NCBI GenBank assembly: GCA_002455755.1
Contig: DKLL01000198.1
Coordinates: 7,114-16,447, forward strand
Reading direction: 5' to 3'
Length of the DNA stretch: 9,334 bases
Source of the DNA: Acinetobacter sp. UBA6641
Lineage (GTDB): Bacteria > Pseudomonadota > Gammaproteobacteria > Pseudomonadales > Moraxellaceae
The notes beneath the pieces are model-generated. The model was given only the letters and a program-made list of their open reading frames with translations. It did no database searches and was not told where the DNA came from. The translations under genes and the position numbers were made by a program. Numbering within the stretch: the stretch's first letter is position 1; the number at the start of each line of letters is the position of its first letter. Positions 1 through 6,848 of the stretch are shown in pieces.

Positions 1-180
1 CAGCTCATTGGCAATGGGCGTCGGAATACGAAAGTTAGGATCTGCCAATTGCTCACTGTTTAAGTGAAAAGGGGTAAAGAGTGCTTCAGCAGTATAGCCC
101 CAGCGGGAGACTACATCTAACAGCAGCAGTCCATAAACACCTGGTATTCCTTGATCCTGTCTTGGAGAAATCGTTTTCAT
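1..180 (-). CDS. AraC-family transcriptional regulator, N-terminal fragment (runs off the left edge)
   Basis: Only the first 60 codons are present; the rest lies beyond base 1. The protein begins MKTISPRQDQGIPGVYG, followed by a helical stretch with LLLLDVVSRWGYTAEALF and then a segment containing SEQLADPNFRIPT. This pattern (hydrophobic helix, a 'Gly-Tyr/Asp ... L' turn, then 'L.DP..RIP') is typical of the N-terminal ligand-sensing domain of AraC-type regulators of the OruR/ArgR-like group. The C-terminal helix-turn-helix that would confirm this is outside the window. The start used is the ATG at 178-180, with only a weak GGA upstream. An in-frame ATG at 223-225 would add 15 residues but has no better ribosome site; an in-frame stop at 250-252 sets the outer limit. 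The gene follows the MaoC-like gene on the same strand after 108 nt, with a hairpin-rich spacer between them. The ligand and target genes cannot be told from this fragment. Confidence 0.78.
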   Translation of the reverse strand, partial: MKTISPRQDQGIPGVYGLLLLDVVSRWGYTAEALFTPFHLNSEQLADPNFRIPTPIANEL

Positions 181-240
181 GCGCCATCCATTGCATTTAT
201 TCGTTTTTCTATTTTTCGGTACCATATTGGCATGAATTGG

Positions 241-312
241 AAGACTATCCTATTAAAATTGTTCGACAATATTTTTAAAGCCTGCACATTAGTCAGGCTG
301 ATAGTCTTTTTT
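241..312. terminator. Nested inverted-repeat structure at the 3' end of the MaoC-like gene; possible terminator
   Basis: A perfect 9-bp outer repeat (AAGACTATC at 241-249, GATAGTCTT at 300-308) encloses two smaller hairpins: ATTGT-TCG-ACAAT at 258-270 and AGCCTG ... CAGGCT at 279-284/294-299. The second inner stem directly abuts the outer arm. The right side runs into six T residues (307-312) on the + strand, which is terminator-like for rightward transcription, but no rightward gene is present. On the - strand the small ATTGT/ACAAT hairpin is followed by TTTT and could help end the exporter-MaoC transcript. The right-hand arms overlap the last MaoC codons and its stop. The folding is inferred from base pairing only. 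Confidence 0.4.
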
Positions 313-738
313 GAAGACCAAAATTTTAGTGGTAGAAATAAGTAATACATCATGATTCTCATTGAATGCCTGAGTCACATAACTGACTATAGCGCGGTCG
401 GTTTTACTTTTTGATGGCGTAATTGCCACAATTTCCACTTCCACATGAATCTTATCGCCAGGACGTGTCGGACGTGGCCAGCGTAGACTGGACTCTGAAC
501 CAATCAGACCATAAGCGACCGGAAAACACTCCGTCCATAAGCGCATGGTCACTGCACAGGTGTGCCAGCCACTGGCAGCAATGCCCTGAAAAACAGGATG
601 CTCTTTGGCCTGAGTTTCATTGGTATGAAACACTTGCGGATCATAAGCATGGGCGAATTGTTTAATTTCTTCCAAGGTCATTTCATATTCACGGCTAATG
701 AAACGATCGCCGACTTTTATATCTTCCAAATACAGCAT
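289..738 (-). CDS. MaoC-like (R)-specific enoyl-CoA hydratase / hot-dog fold dehydratase
   Basis: This is a 149-aa single hot-dog-domain protein, the usual size for a stand-alone MaoC-like hydratase. The family hydrates trans-2-enoyl-CoA thioesters or related substrates in the cytoplasm. Visible signatures are IKVGDRF near the N-terminus (residues 7-13), the hydratase segment FAHAYDPQVFHTN (28-40) with the expected Asp33 and His38 dyad, the GIAASGWHT turn (52-60), and a WPRPTRPGD strand (87-95) matching the conserved 'W..PvrpGD' element. The ATG at 736-738 was chosen because it begins at the conserved domain, has AGGA about nine bases upstream, and overlaps the stop of the ABC exporter as TAATG, implying translational coupling. 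A longer reading to 804 would lie inside the exporter gene. The substrate is unknown. Pairing with an exporter hints at a lipid or acyl substrate, but that is inference only. Confidence 0.88.
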   Translation of the reverse strand: MLYLEDIKVGDRFISREYEMTLEEIKQFAHAYDPQVFHTNETQAKEHPVFQGIAASGWHTCAVTMRLWTECFPVAYGLIGSESSLRWPRPTRPGDKIHVEVEIVAITPSKSKTDRAIVSYVTQAFNENHDVLLISTTKILVFKKDYQPD

Positions 739-2591
739 TAATGCACATCCTTTTTCTTCAATGCCTGTTGTTCTATCAAAAAACTGCCGCTTTGTCGTTG
801 CCACAAATGTGCATAAATACCACCTGATGCAACCAGTGCATCATGCGTACCTTGCTCTACAATTCTGCCTTCATCCAGAACCACCAGACGATCCATTTGC
901 GCAATGGTGGACAGTCGATGCGCGATCGCAATTACAGTTTTGCTTTGCATCAATTCATCCAGACTGGACTGAATTGCCGCTTCTACCTCAGAATCTAAAG
1001 CACTGGTGGCTTCATCTAAAATCAGGATAGGGGCATCTTTTAAAAATACCCGGGCAATCGCGATACGCTGACGCTGACCACCAGACAGTTTGACGCCGCG
1101 TTCACCGACATAAGCTTCATATCCAGTTTTGCCACGCAAATCAGTAAGCTGTGGAATAAAGTCTTCCGCTTTGGCCTTACGCACCGCTTCGAACATCTCT
1201 TCATCTGTTGCATCGGGGCGACCATATTTAATATTTTCAGCCACGGTACGGTGTAACAAGGAGGTATCCTGAGTCACAAAAGCAATGTTTTTACGCAAAC
1301 TGTCCTGAGTCACATCTTCAATGTTTTGACCATCGATCGAAATACGACCTTGGTTGATATCATAAAAATGCAGTAACAGTTGAATCAGCGTGGATTTTCC
1401 TGCACCAGATCGCCCGACAATGCCAATTTTCTCACCCGGTTTAATGGTTAAATTAAAATGATCAATCACATTTTTATCTTGATAAGCAAAGCTGACATCT
1501 TCAAATTTGATTTCACCATGCTGTACCTGTAAAGGTTGAGCCTGCGCTTTGTCTTGAATGTGAACCGGCCGTCCTAAAGTCTTCATACCGTCCTGAATGG
1601 TGCCGACATTTTCAAACAGGGCTGAGGATTGCCACATCATAAACTCTGCAATACTATTGAGTTTCAAAATCATGGCGGTAGTTGCTGCAATAATACCGAG
1701 TTCGGCTTGACCGTTGATCCAGAGCCAAATGGCGGTGCCTAAAACTCCGACATATAAAACTACACTCAATAAATTGATGCTGATTTCATACTGGGCACCC
1801 AAACGCATCTGTTTATACACCGTGATCATGAAGTCTTGCATGGACTCTTTGGCATATTTACTTTCACGGCCCGCATGGGCAAATAATTTGACGGTTTGAA
1901 TATTGGTATAGGCATCCGTAACCCGACCGGTCATGACTGCACGGGCATCGGCCTGTTGACTTGAAATTCGGCTTAAACGTGGAATAAAAAAGCAGGCAGC
2001 AGAAATAAACAGCACCAGCCAAAGCAGCAAAGGCAAAATCAGTAGTGGGGAAATTGACCCCAGCACAAAACTGATGGTGACAAAGTAAATCAGTACATAG
2101 GCCAGCATGTCACCTAAAATCACCCAGAATTCACGTACTGCAAGCGAGGTTTGCATAACTTTGGCCGATAAACGCCCGGCAAAGTCATTGTGAAAAAAAT
2201 CCAGGCTTTGCAGTAACAGTAAATTATGAAAACGCCAGCGTAAACGCATGGGAAAAGTACTGTAGAGAATCTGGTGCTTGATAATAGACTGCATACTGGC
2301 AAATAAAATATTGGCCAATAAAATGCAGGTCAAAATGGTCAAATTTTGTGTATGTTCGGCTAAAAAAGTTTCAGGCTGACTTTTGCTTAACCAGTTGACC
2401 AGATCGCCAATTTTTGAATACAGGAAGGCTTCAAAACTTGCAGCTCCTGCAGTAAAGAGTACCAGTAACAATAAATAAGGACGTACTCCATGGGCGGCTT
2501 GCCAGACAAAAGGAAAAAAACGGGTTGGAAGTGGTTCGTTTAAACCTTTAGATGGATAAGGATCGACGAGTTTTTCGAACCACTGGAACAT
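738..2591 (-). CDS. ABC exporter half-transporter, fused transmembrane and ATPase domains (MsbA/MDR-like type)
   Basis: This 617-aa protein has a complete type IV (exporter) ABC architecture. An N-terminal cytoplasmic stretch is followed by about six membrane segments (roughly residues 36-57, 83-101, 155-178, 181-203, 271-293 and 298-312), then the nucleotide-binding domain from about 358. Every ATPase motif is intact: A-loop Tyr370, Walker A GRSGAGKST (393-401), Q-loop Gln441, signature LSGGQRQR (502-509), Walker B ILILDE (522-527) and H-loop His558. It should work as a homodimer in the inner membrane, or as a heterodimer if a partner exists elsewhere. Exporters of this kind move lipids, drugs or peptides; there is no peptidase domain or other substrate clue. 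The start has AAGGA eight bases before ATG. It is the first gene of a two-gene unit with the MaoC-like gene, and a plausible promoter lies at 2645-2673. The ATPase domain is certain; the substrate is not. Confidence 0.95.
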   Translation of the reverse strand: MFQWFEKLVDPYPSKGLNEPLPTRFFPFVWQAAHGVRPYLLLLVLFTAGAASFEAFLYSKIGDLVNWLSKSQPETFLAEHTQNLTILTCILLANILFASMQSIIKHQILYSTFPMRLRWRFHNLLLLQSLDFFHNDFAGRLSAKVMQTSLAVREFWVILGDMLAYVLIYFVTISFVLGSISPLLILPLLLWLVLFISAACFFIPRLSRISSQQADARAVMTGRVTDAYTNIQTVKLFAHAGRESKYAKESMQDFMITVYKQMRLGAQYEISINLLSVVLYVGVLGTAIWLWINGQAELGIIAATTAMILKLNSIAEFMMWQSSALFENVGTIQDGMKTLGRPVHIQDKAQAQPLQVQHGEIKFEDVSFAYQDKNVIDHFNLTIKPGEKIGIVGRSGAGKSTLIQLLLHFYDINQGRISIDGQNIEDVTQDSLRKNIAFVTQDTSLLHRTVAENIKYGRPDATDEEMFEAVRKAKAEDFIPQLTDLRGKTGYEAYVGERGVKLSGGQRQRIAIARVFLKDAPILILDEATSALDSEVEAAIQSSLDELMQSKTVIAIAHRLSTIAQMDRLVVLDEGRIVEQGTHDALVASGGIYAHLWQRQSGSFLIEQQALKKKDVH

Positions 2592-3221
2592 GATGATTTC
2601 CTTGAGTAAATGCCAAATATGCTAAAGTTTATTGGAGCTTTGATAGTATAAATAATAATGTAACTAATATCTAAAAGCTTGTTGGAATCAGTGAAACATT
2701 TTATTTGAACTGTAAAGCTGATGGGAGCAAGCAAAAAAATATAACCTGATGTGTTTAGTAGAGTCTAACCATGAGAAAGCTCTATGAAATATCGTATTGA
2801 GTAATTTATGCTCAGTCATTAAACAAGTAAAAAATATTGATTTTTAATTTTATCACGTGTTGGAGGCAATGCATGAGTCGAAATTTTGCCTATTTCAATA
2901 AATTAATTTTTTATTAACTCTATCAAGCATTTGAAGCTCTATAAATTATGAAATAATCTATTCTTTTTTTCATATCTTAAATTTTTCATATCACCGCGGT
3001 AAAAAAATTTATTTAGCAAGTAAGCTATAGAATTAATATTAAAACAGTAGCTGACTATGTTTATTGATAATTCAATGACTATAAATTTATAAAGTATTTT
3101 TTGAAATATAAATAAATTTCATAAAAAATAATTAACAATCGGATAACAAATAGCCTAATTAATTTGCTCATTATTTCAAGTTATATTGAACATTAATTAA
3201 ATCGTTTCTGGACGAATTAAA
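2592..3221. other. AT-rich intergenic region without a recognisable gene
   Basis: This stretch lies between the divergent exporter gene and the 89-aa orphan ORF. Its left end carries the exporter promoter and leader. The rest is very AT-rich, with scattered stops in all frames. The only items noticed are a 14-codon ORF at 2873-2917 (+) preceded by a strong GGAGG, an 8-bp palindrome ACCGCGGT (2993-3000) flanked by T-rich and A-rich tracts, and repeated CATATC. No tRNA, insertion sequence or direct-repeat array is visible. Confidence 0.6.
2645..2673 (-). promoter_or_regulatory. Candidate sigma-70 promoter for the ABC exporter-MaoC unit
   Basis: On the - strand a -35-like TAGATA (2668-2673, 4 of 6 consensus) is followed after exactly 17 bases by TATACT (2645-2650, 5 of 6 consensus). 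Transcription would start near 2638 and give a leader of roughly 47 nt ending in the AAGGA ribosome site. The flanks are AT-rich, so chance matches are common, but position, spacing and -10 quality all fit. Confidence 0.4.
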
Positions 3222-3491
3222 ATGAAAAATACGGCAAGTTTTCACCTGTTACAACAAGTATATAATTTTATCGCTGAGAGACCAGAATTTAAAACTAAAG
3301 GTGAATTGGATCTAATGTTGGATTTTTTTTCGATTATTCATGAAGATGACCAAAAAGATATACGATTGGATTCATCTTCTAAACTGATTGGTAAATTTGG
3401 AAGTCGAGAAATCGTCAATATTCAGCTGGCTCCCTCTTTAAGAAATAAAAATGAATTCCTGTCATGGGCATATAAACAGCTACATCGTTAG
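3222..3491 (+). CDS. Small orphan protein of unknown function (89 aa)
   Basis: I do not recognise this protein. It is an 89-aa soluble, charged polypeptide with no cysteine, signal peptide or membrane helix. The N-terminal half looks helical (SFHLLQQVYNFIAERPEF, then ELDLMLDFFSIIHEDDQKD). A short strand-like stretch (KLIGKFGSREIVNIQLAP) and a final helix (KNEFLSWAYKQLHR) follow. The ATG at 3222 is the first in frame; the ribosome site is weak (GGAC about ten bases upstream) and no strong promoter is visible. Third positions are AT-rich, as expected for the genome, and the GC content is above that of the flanking DNA, which supports real coding. It stands alone in a 1.5 kb AT-rich gap between the exporter and photolyase genes, with no partner gene or terminator. 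It could be a lineage-specific protein, a remnant of a former island, or a chance ORF. Confidence 0.55.
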   Translation: MKNTASFHLLQQVYNFIAERPEFKTKGELDLMLDFFSIIHEDDQKDIRLDSSSKLIGKFGSREIVNIQLAPSLRNKNEFLSWAYKQLHR

Positions 3492-3715
3492 TCAGAAAAA
3501 GAAGGATTTAAAAAATTATTTTTACATTAAAAGGTAAAGTATAAATTTTTATCATTAAGCCAAAATAAATTGCGACTATGCTAATAGATTTCATTTTTTA
3601 ATTTGATTTAAATTAATTACGTAAAACTTATATTTAAATACATATATAAACTAAAATTAAACATAATTTAAAGATTTTTATTTTATTTGTTAAACTAATT
3701 ATAATAATAAAGCAA

Positions 3716-3853
3716 ATGACTGAAATTCTGATTCTTAAAGTCACTGCGAAAAGTTCCTATGGCACTAAAACAATTGTTAAACAGGTTTTTGAAAAGATTT
3801 TAAATCAAGCGGGGTTTGGTCTGGTTACCATTATCCAATATAGTGATTACTGA
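3716..3853 (+). CDS. Candidate small protein of unknown function (45 aa)
   Basis: I do not recognise this ORF. It reads ATG to TGA over 45 codons. The protein begins MTEILILKVTAKSSYGTKT and continues with IVKQVFEKILNQAGFG and LVTIIQYSDY, which suggests a compact strand-helix-strand unit. It is lysine-rich (five Lys, no Arg). The composition changes abruptly at the ATG: the preceding 200 bases are nearly all A/T, while the ORF uses codons such as GTC, ACT, GCG, CTG and ACC like the neighbouring real genes. A perfect TATAAT at 3700-3705 lies only ten bases before the ATG, so an mRNA from it would be almost leaderless, and no good Shine-Dalgarno is present. It may be a true small protein or the surviving piece of a larger decayed gene. 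Confidence 0.42.
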   Translation: MTEILILKVTAKSSYGTKTIVKQVFEKILNQAGFGLVTIIQYSDY

Positions 3854-3935
3854 AAAGATTATTGATTTAAATAAAAACAATCTAAATTGATTCAGTGACT
3901 TGATTAACCAAGTTTATTTTACACTTAAAATAATC

Positions 3936-3989
3936 TCAGCTTGAATATTATCTCGGGATTACCGATTTCCTGGAGCAATATTAAGCTGA
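3936..3989 (-). terminator. Bulged inverted repeat downstream of photolyase; possible terminator or structured RNA
   Basis: TCAGCTTGAATATT (3936-3949) pairs with AATATTAAGCTGA (3977-3989) with a single bulged base. The 27-nt loop itself contains TCGG-GATTA-CCGA (3953-3965). On the - strand the stem is followed by AGATTATTTTAAG, a modest U-rich tail, so it could end the photolyase transcript about 75 nt past the stop codon. The U-tract is poor, and other roles such as mRNA end protection are equally possible. Confidence 0.33.
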
Positions 3990-4063
3990 AATGAACAGGA
4001 TAGATTTCAGAACAGTGGATTTGGGTTTAATTGGAGAAGGTATGCTGCGAATATTTCTAATCG

Positions 4064-5491
4064 CTAGAGTTGTATCGCCTTAAAAACCTCTATGGCGCGC
4101 TTTCTCGATCGGCTTAAATCCACGATTGCCTGCGGGTAATGTAAGGTTTGATCATGTTCATAAGCATACGGTTCATGAATTTTTTTTGCATCCAGATGCG
4201 CCAGCTCCGGTACCCAAGTGCGGATATAATCGCCATTTTTATCAAATCTTTGTGATTGAGAGACAGGATTGAAAACTCGAAAATAGGGCACCGAATCTGT
4301 GCCAGTTGAAGCACACCACTGCCAGCCACCATTATTGGCTGCCAAATTGCCATCAATTAAATGCTGCATAAACCATTTTTCGCCCAGTCGCCAATCAATC
4401 AGCAGGTTTTTGGTCAAAAACATGGCAGTAATCATGCGTACCCGATTATGCATCCATCCGGTTTGCAGTAACTGGCGCATACCTGCATCGACAATCGGAA
4501 TTCCGGTCTGGCCTTGCTGCCAGGCAATCAGGTCTTGCTCTGAATTTCGCCATTCAATCTTTTGAGTATTGGTCTTAAACGGTTGATGTTTTGAAACGGC
4601 AGGATAATGATAAAGAATATGTTGATAAAACTCGCGCCAAAGCAATTCATCCAGCCAGGTTTGTTGTCCGACATTATCTATATGGAAATAGCCGTTTTGC
4701 TTTCTAAACACGGCTTGTAAGCACTGCCGGATTGAAACTGCGCCGATATTTAAATACGGAGATAGTTGACTGGTTGAATTGAGATGAGGGAAATCACGCT
4801 CTTGTTGATAATGTTCCAGTTTAGAATCAATAAAATTGTCCAAAATTTCCAGCGCATAGTCTTCAGTCACTGGCCAAAGCTGCTGTAACTGATCCGATTC
4901 ATGACTTGGCATATAGGTTGATGCGCTGATTTTTGTATTTTCCACTTCCAGGTTCAGAGCTATCTTTTCCTGTTTTGCGACCGCTGGATAACATTGCGGT
5001 AGTCCAATGCCAAGTAATTCATAACTGCGTTTTTTAAAAGCACTAAACACTTGATAAGGCTGATTGGATTTATTGCAGATTGAACCCACAGCAAAAATCG
5101 TCTGATCATGATAAAGCTCAAGGGCAATCTGATGCTTTTCCAGATTTTGTTGTGTCTGAGCATCTCGTTTTAATTCATTCACTCCAATTTCGATATTGGC
5201 ATGTACAGTGCCAATACCAAGGCGCAGACAAAGCTGAAGCATCTCCTTGGGGACATCTTTCCATAAAGGAATCCGTTTAATCAGTAATGGGATGTTCAGC
5301 TGATTCAGTTGTGATTTAAGCGTTTCCAGTTGGCGTAAATAAAATATTTGTTTGGCAGGACTGTCATCATGGCGTTGCCATTGCTCAGGTGAGAGAATCA
5401 CCAAGGCCATACAGTTTCCAGATTGAGTCGCATGCCAAAGTGCAGCATGATCTTGTATACGCAAGTCCTGTCGAAACCATATCAATTGCAT
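4064..5491 (-). CDS. phrB: Deoxyribodipyrimidine photo-lyase (class I CPD photolyase)
   Basis: The enzyme splits UV-induced cyclobutane pyrimidine dimers using FADH- and blue light. The 475-aa reading matches the usual length (about 472 aa in E. coli) along its whole span. The N-terminal antenna domain opens MQLIWFRQDLRIQDH. The catalytic FAD domain contains WLDELLWREFY (279-289), with Glu282 at the substrate-contact position, and TGWMHNRVRMITAMFL (344-359). It also has LAANNGGWQWCASTGTD (383-399), with Asn386 near flavin N5. All three electron-relay tryptophans are present (Trp314, Trp367 and Trp390, equivalent to E. coli 306, 359 and 382), so it should be active. The ATG at 5489-5491 was chosen because the family begins at this WFRQDLR block, although its ribosome site is weak. 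An in-frame ATG at 5543-5545 would add 18 non-conserved residues. It lies downstream of the ybdG-like gene on the same strand, 94 nt away, and may be cotranscribed with it. Confidence 0.96.
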   Translation of the reverse strand: MQLIWFRQDLRIQDHAALWHATQSGNCMALVILSPEQWQRHDDSPAKQIFYLRQLETLKSQLNQLNIPLLIKRIPLWKDVPKEMLQLCLRLGIGTVHANIEIGVNELKRDAQTQQNLEKHQIALELYHDQTIFAVGSICNKSNQPYQVFSAFKKRSYELLGIGLPQCYPAVAKQEKIALNLEVENTKISASTYMPSHESDQLQQLWPVTEDYALEILDNFIDSKLEHYQQERDFPHLNSTSQLSPYLNIGAVSIRQCLQAVFRKQNGYFHIDNVGQQTWLDELLWREFYQHILYHYPAVSKHQPFKTNTQKIEWRNSEQDLIAWQQGQTGIPIVDAGMRQLLQTGWMHNRVRMITAMFLTKNLLIDWRLGEKWFMQHLIDGNLAANNGGWQWCASTGTDSVPYFRVFNPVSQSQRFDKNGDYIRTWVPELAHLDAKKIHEPYAYEHDQTLHYPQAIVDLSRSRKRAIEVFKAIQL

Positions 5492-5585
5492 GAACGGGGA
5501 TGCCTTATCTTGAGCTGAATCATTCAAGTTTAACAGTAACGGCATCAGACTTTAAATATGGCAGCGTTAGCTTTAGTTTAAAACT

Positions 5586-6848
5586 TCAGGAAGCTGATTC
5601 GCCTTGATTTGTCGAATGTGCTGCGAATTGCCTGAAATCAGCACCGGATGGCGCCTGATAAACTCTTAAACCGAATTCAGGGACAATAGCAAGCAAATGA
5701 TCAAAGATATCAGACTGTATCGCTTCATAATCCTTCCATACCGTTGTATTTGCAAAAGCATAAATTTCCAGCGGTAAACCTTCACTGGTCGGTTGTAATT
5801 GTCGAATAATCAGCGATTGATTTTGCGCGATGCCGGAATGCTGTTTTAAGTAAAATTCAACATAAGCGCGGAAGGTCCCTAAATTGGTTAAACGGCGCTG
5901 ATTGTATAAAGATTGGTTGGAGAGTTGCTGGTTAAAGCTTTCCAGCTCATCATGTTTGCTATTTAAATATTGATCCAGCAATAAAAACTCTTTCAGCTTT
6001 TGCTGCTCAGCCTGGGTCATAAAATGCACGCTGCTTTGATCGATAAAGATTGATCTTTTAATGCGCCGAGCTCCTGCATACGCCATACCGCGCCAGTTTT
6101 TAAAAGTATCTGTGACCAGTCTATTGGTGGGAATAGTGGTTAAAGTTTTGTCAAAATTCTGAACCGTAATGGTGTGTAATGACATATCAATGACATCGCC
6201 GTCGGCATTCAGTGACGGCATCTCTATCCAGTCACCAATTCGCACCATGTCATAAGATGAAATCTGTACTGACGCGACCAAAGAGAGAATGGTATTTTGA
6301 AATACCAGCATCAATACTGCTGCCATGGCACCAAAACCTGCCAGCAAGGTAAAGACATCTTTTTTGAGGAAGGTGCCCAAAATCATCAAGCCACAGACAA
6401 TAAAAATAATCAGCTTAACCAGCTGTAAATAACCTTTAATCGGCTTGTTTTTTGATTTGGGATTACGTTGATAAACCAGATTGAAAATACTTAAAAATTC
6501 ACTGATGGCCAAAGCAAGGGTGAGAAAAATAAACGCCTGTGCCGCCATTTGAACAAAAACAATGACTTTTTCTGAAAGATGCGGAACAGTGATAATACCG
6601 TTCATAATCACAATGGCAGGCACAATGTTGGAAACCCGGCGGATGACGCTATGTTCAGCGAAAATACTCGAATTAGCCCATTTCATCTTTGAAACGAGCT
6701 TGCGAATACCTCGAACCACCACTTGTTTGGCAATAAAATTTGCGAGAACTGCCAGTAGAATTAGAATACTTAAGGAGGTCAGCATCTCTAACCACGGATA
6801 TTGATCTGACCAATCCTGAATATTTTGTATAAATGAAAACTGTTGCAA
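5586..6848 (-). CDS. ybdG: MscS-family mechanosensitive channel, YbdG (miniconductance MscM) type
   Basis: This 420-aa inner-membrane protein closely resembles E. coli YbdG (415 aa), a channel that releases solutes on osmotic downshock. Membrane segments lie near residues 23-44, 95-122 and 140-160. They are followed by the pore helix and its exit, AGFGAMAAVLMLVFQNTI (170-187), which carries the Gly/Ala packing typical of MscS. The beta-domain signature GDWIEMP (205-211) and the motif TTIPTNRLVTDTFKNW (237-252) are intact. The YbdG-specific insertion in the cytoplasmic domain (about 270-340) is present, as is the closing part GLPLEIYAF ... SDIFDHLLAIVPEFGLR. The start is TTG at 6846-6848: GAGA lies 7-10 bases upstream, no in-frame ATG precedes it before a stop, and the next internal ATG (codon 22) would cut into the first membrane segment. 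The photolyase gene follows on the same strand. Confidence 0.93.
   Translation of the reverse strand: MQQFSFIQNIQDWSDQYPWLEMLTSLSILILLAVLANFIAKQVVVRGIRKLVSKMKWANSSIFAEHSVIRRVSNIVPAIVIMNGIITVPHLSEKVIVFVQMAAQAFIFLTLALAISEFLSIFNLVYQRNPKSKNKPIKGYLQLVKLIIFIVCGLMILGTFLKKDVFTLLAGFGAMAAVLMLVFQNTILSLVASVQISSYDMVRIGDWIEMPSLNADGDVIDMSLHTITVQNFDKTLTTIPTNRLVTDTFKNWRGMAYAGARRIKRSIFIDQSSVHFMTQAEQQKLKEFLLLDQYLNSKHDELESFNQQLSNQSLYNQRRLTNLGTFRAYVEFYLKQHSGIAQNQSLIIRQLQPTSEGLPLEIYAFANTTVWKDYEAIQSDIFDHLLAIVPEFGLRVYQAPSGADFRQFAAHSTNQGESAS

Larger units (their letters stand above)
3492..4063. other. AT-rich intergenic region holding one small ORF and one inverted repeat
   Basis: This gap lies between the 89-aa orphan and the end of the photolyase gene. 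Bases 3492-3715 are almost pure A/T with no structure I can support. A sharp change to balanced composition begins at 3716, where the 45-codon ORF starts. After it come AT-rich sequence and a bulged inverted repeat at 3936-3989. A 30-codon reading frame at 3991-4083 (+) overlaps the photolyase end and lacks a well-placed ribosome site. No strong GC-rich terminator is seen. Confidence 0.55.

Noticed and set aside
177..362. 61-codon leftward frame between the AraC-family and MaoC-like genes
   Set aside because: It overlaps the end of the MaoC-like gene and the nested inverted repeat, has a composition typical of non-coding AT-rich DNA, and ends just at the AraC-family start.
698..1030. 110-codon rightward reading frame antisense to the exporter
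   Set aside because: It lies opposite the highly conserved ATPase domain, has no ribosome site and encodes no recognisable protein. It is a by-product of the real gene's codon pattern.
2540..2734. 64-codon leftward frame overlapping the exporter start
   Set aside because: It begins at a TTG without a ribosome site, spans the likely promoter and runs into the exporter N-terminus in another frame.
2993..3000. ACCGCGGT palindrome flanked by T-rich and A-rich tracts, considered as a terminator or binding site
   Set aside because: The palindrome has no loop, there is no adjacent gene end, and the flanking pairing is only A/T. There is not enough to call a function.
3991..4083. 30-codon rightward frame overlapping the end of phrB
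   Set aside because: The nearest GGAG is about 14 bases from the ATG, too far to be convincing, and the frame overlaps the photolyase C-terminus antisense.
4299..4565. 88-codon rightward reading frame antisense to phrB
   Set aside because: It is opposite the conserved FAD-binding part of photolyase, with composition explained by the complementary strand.
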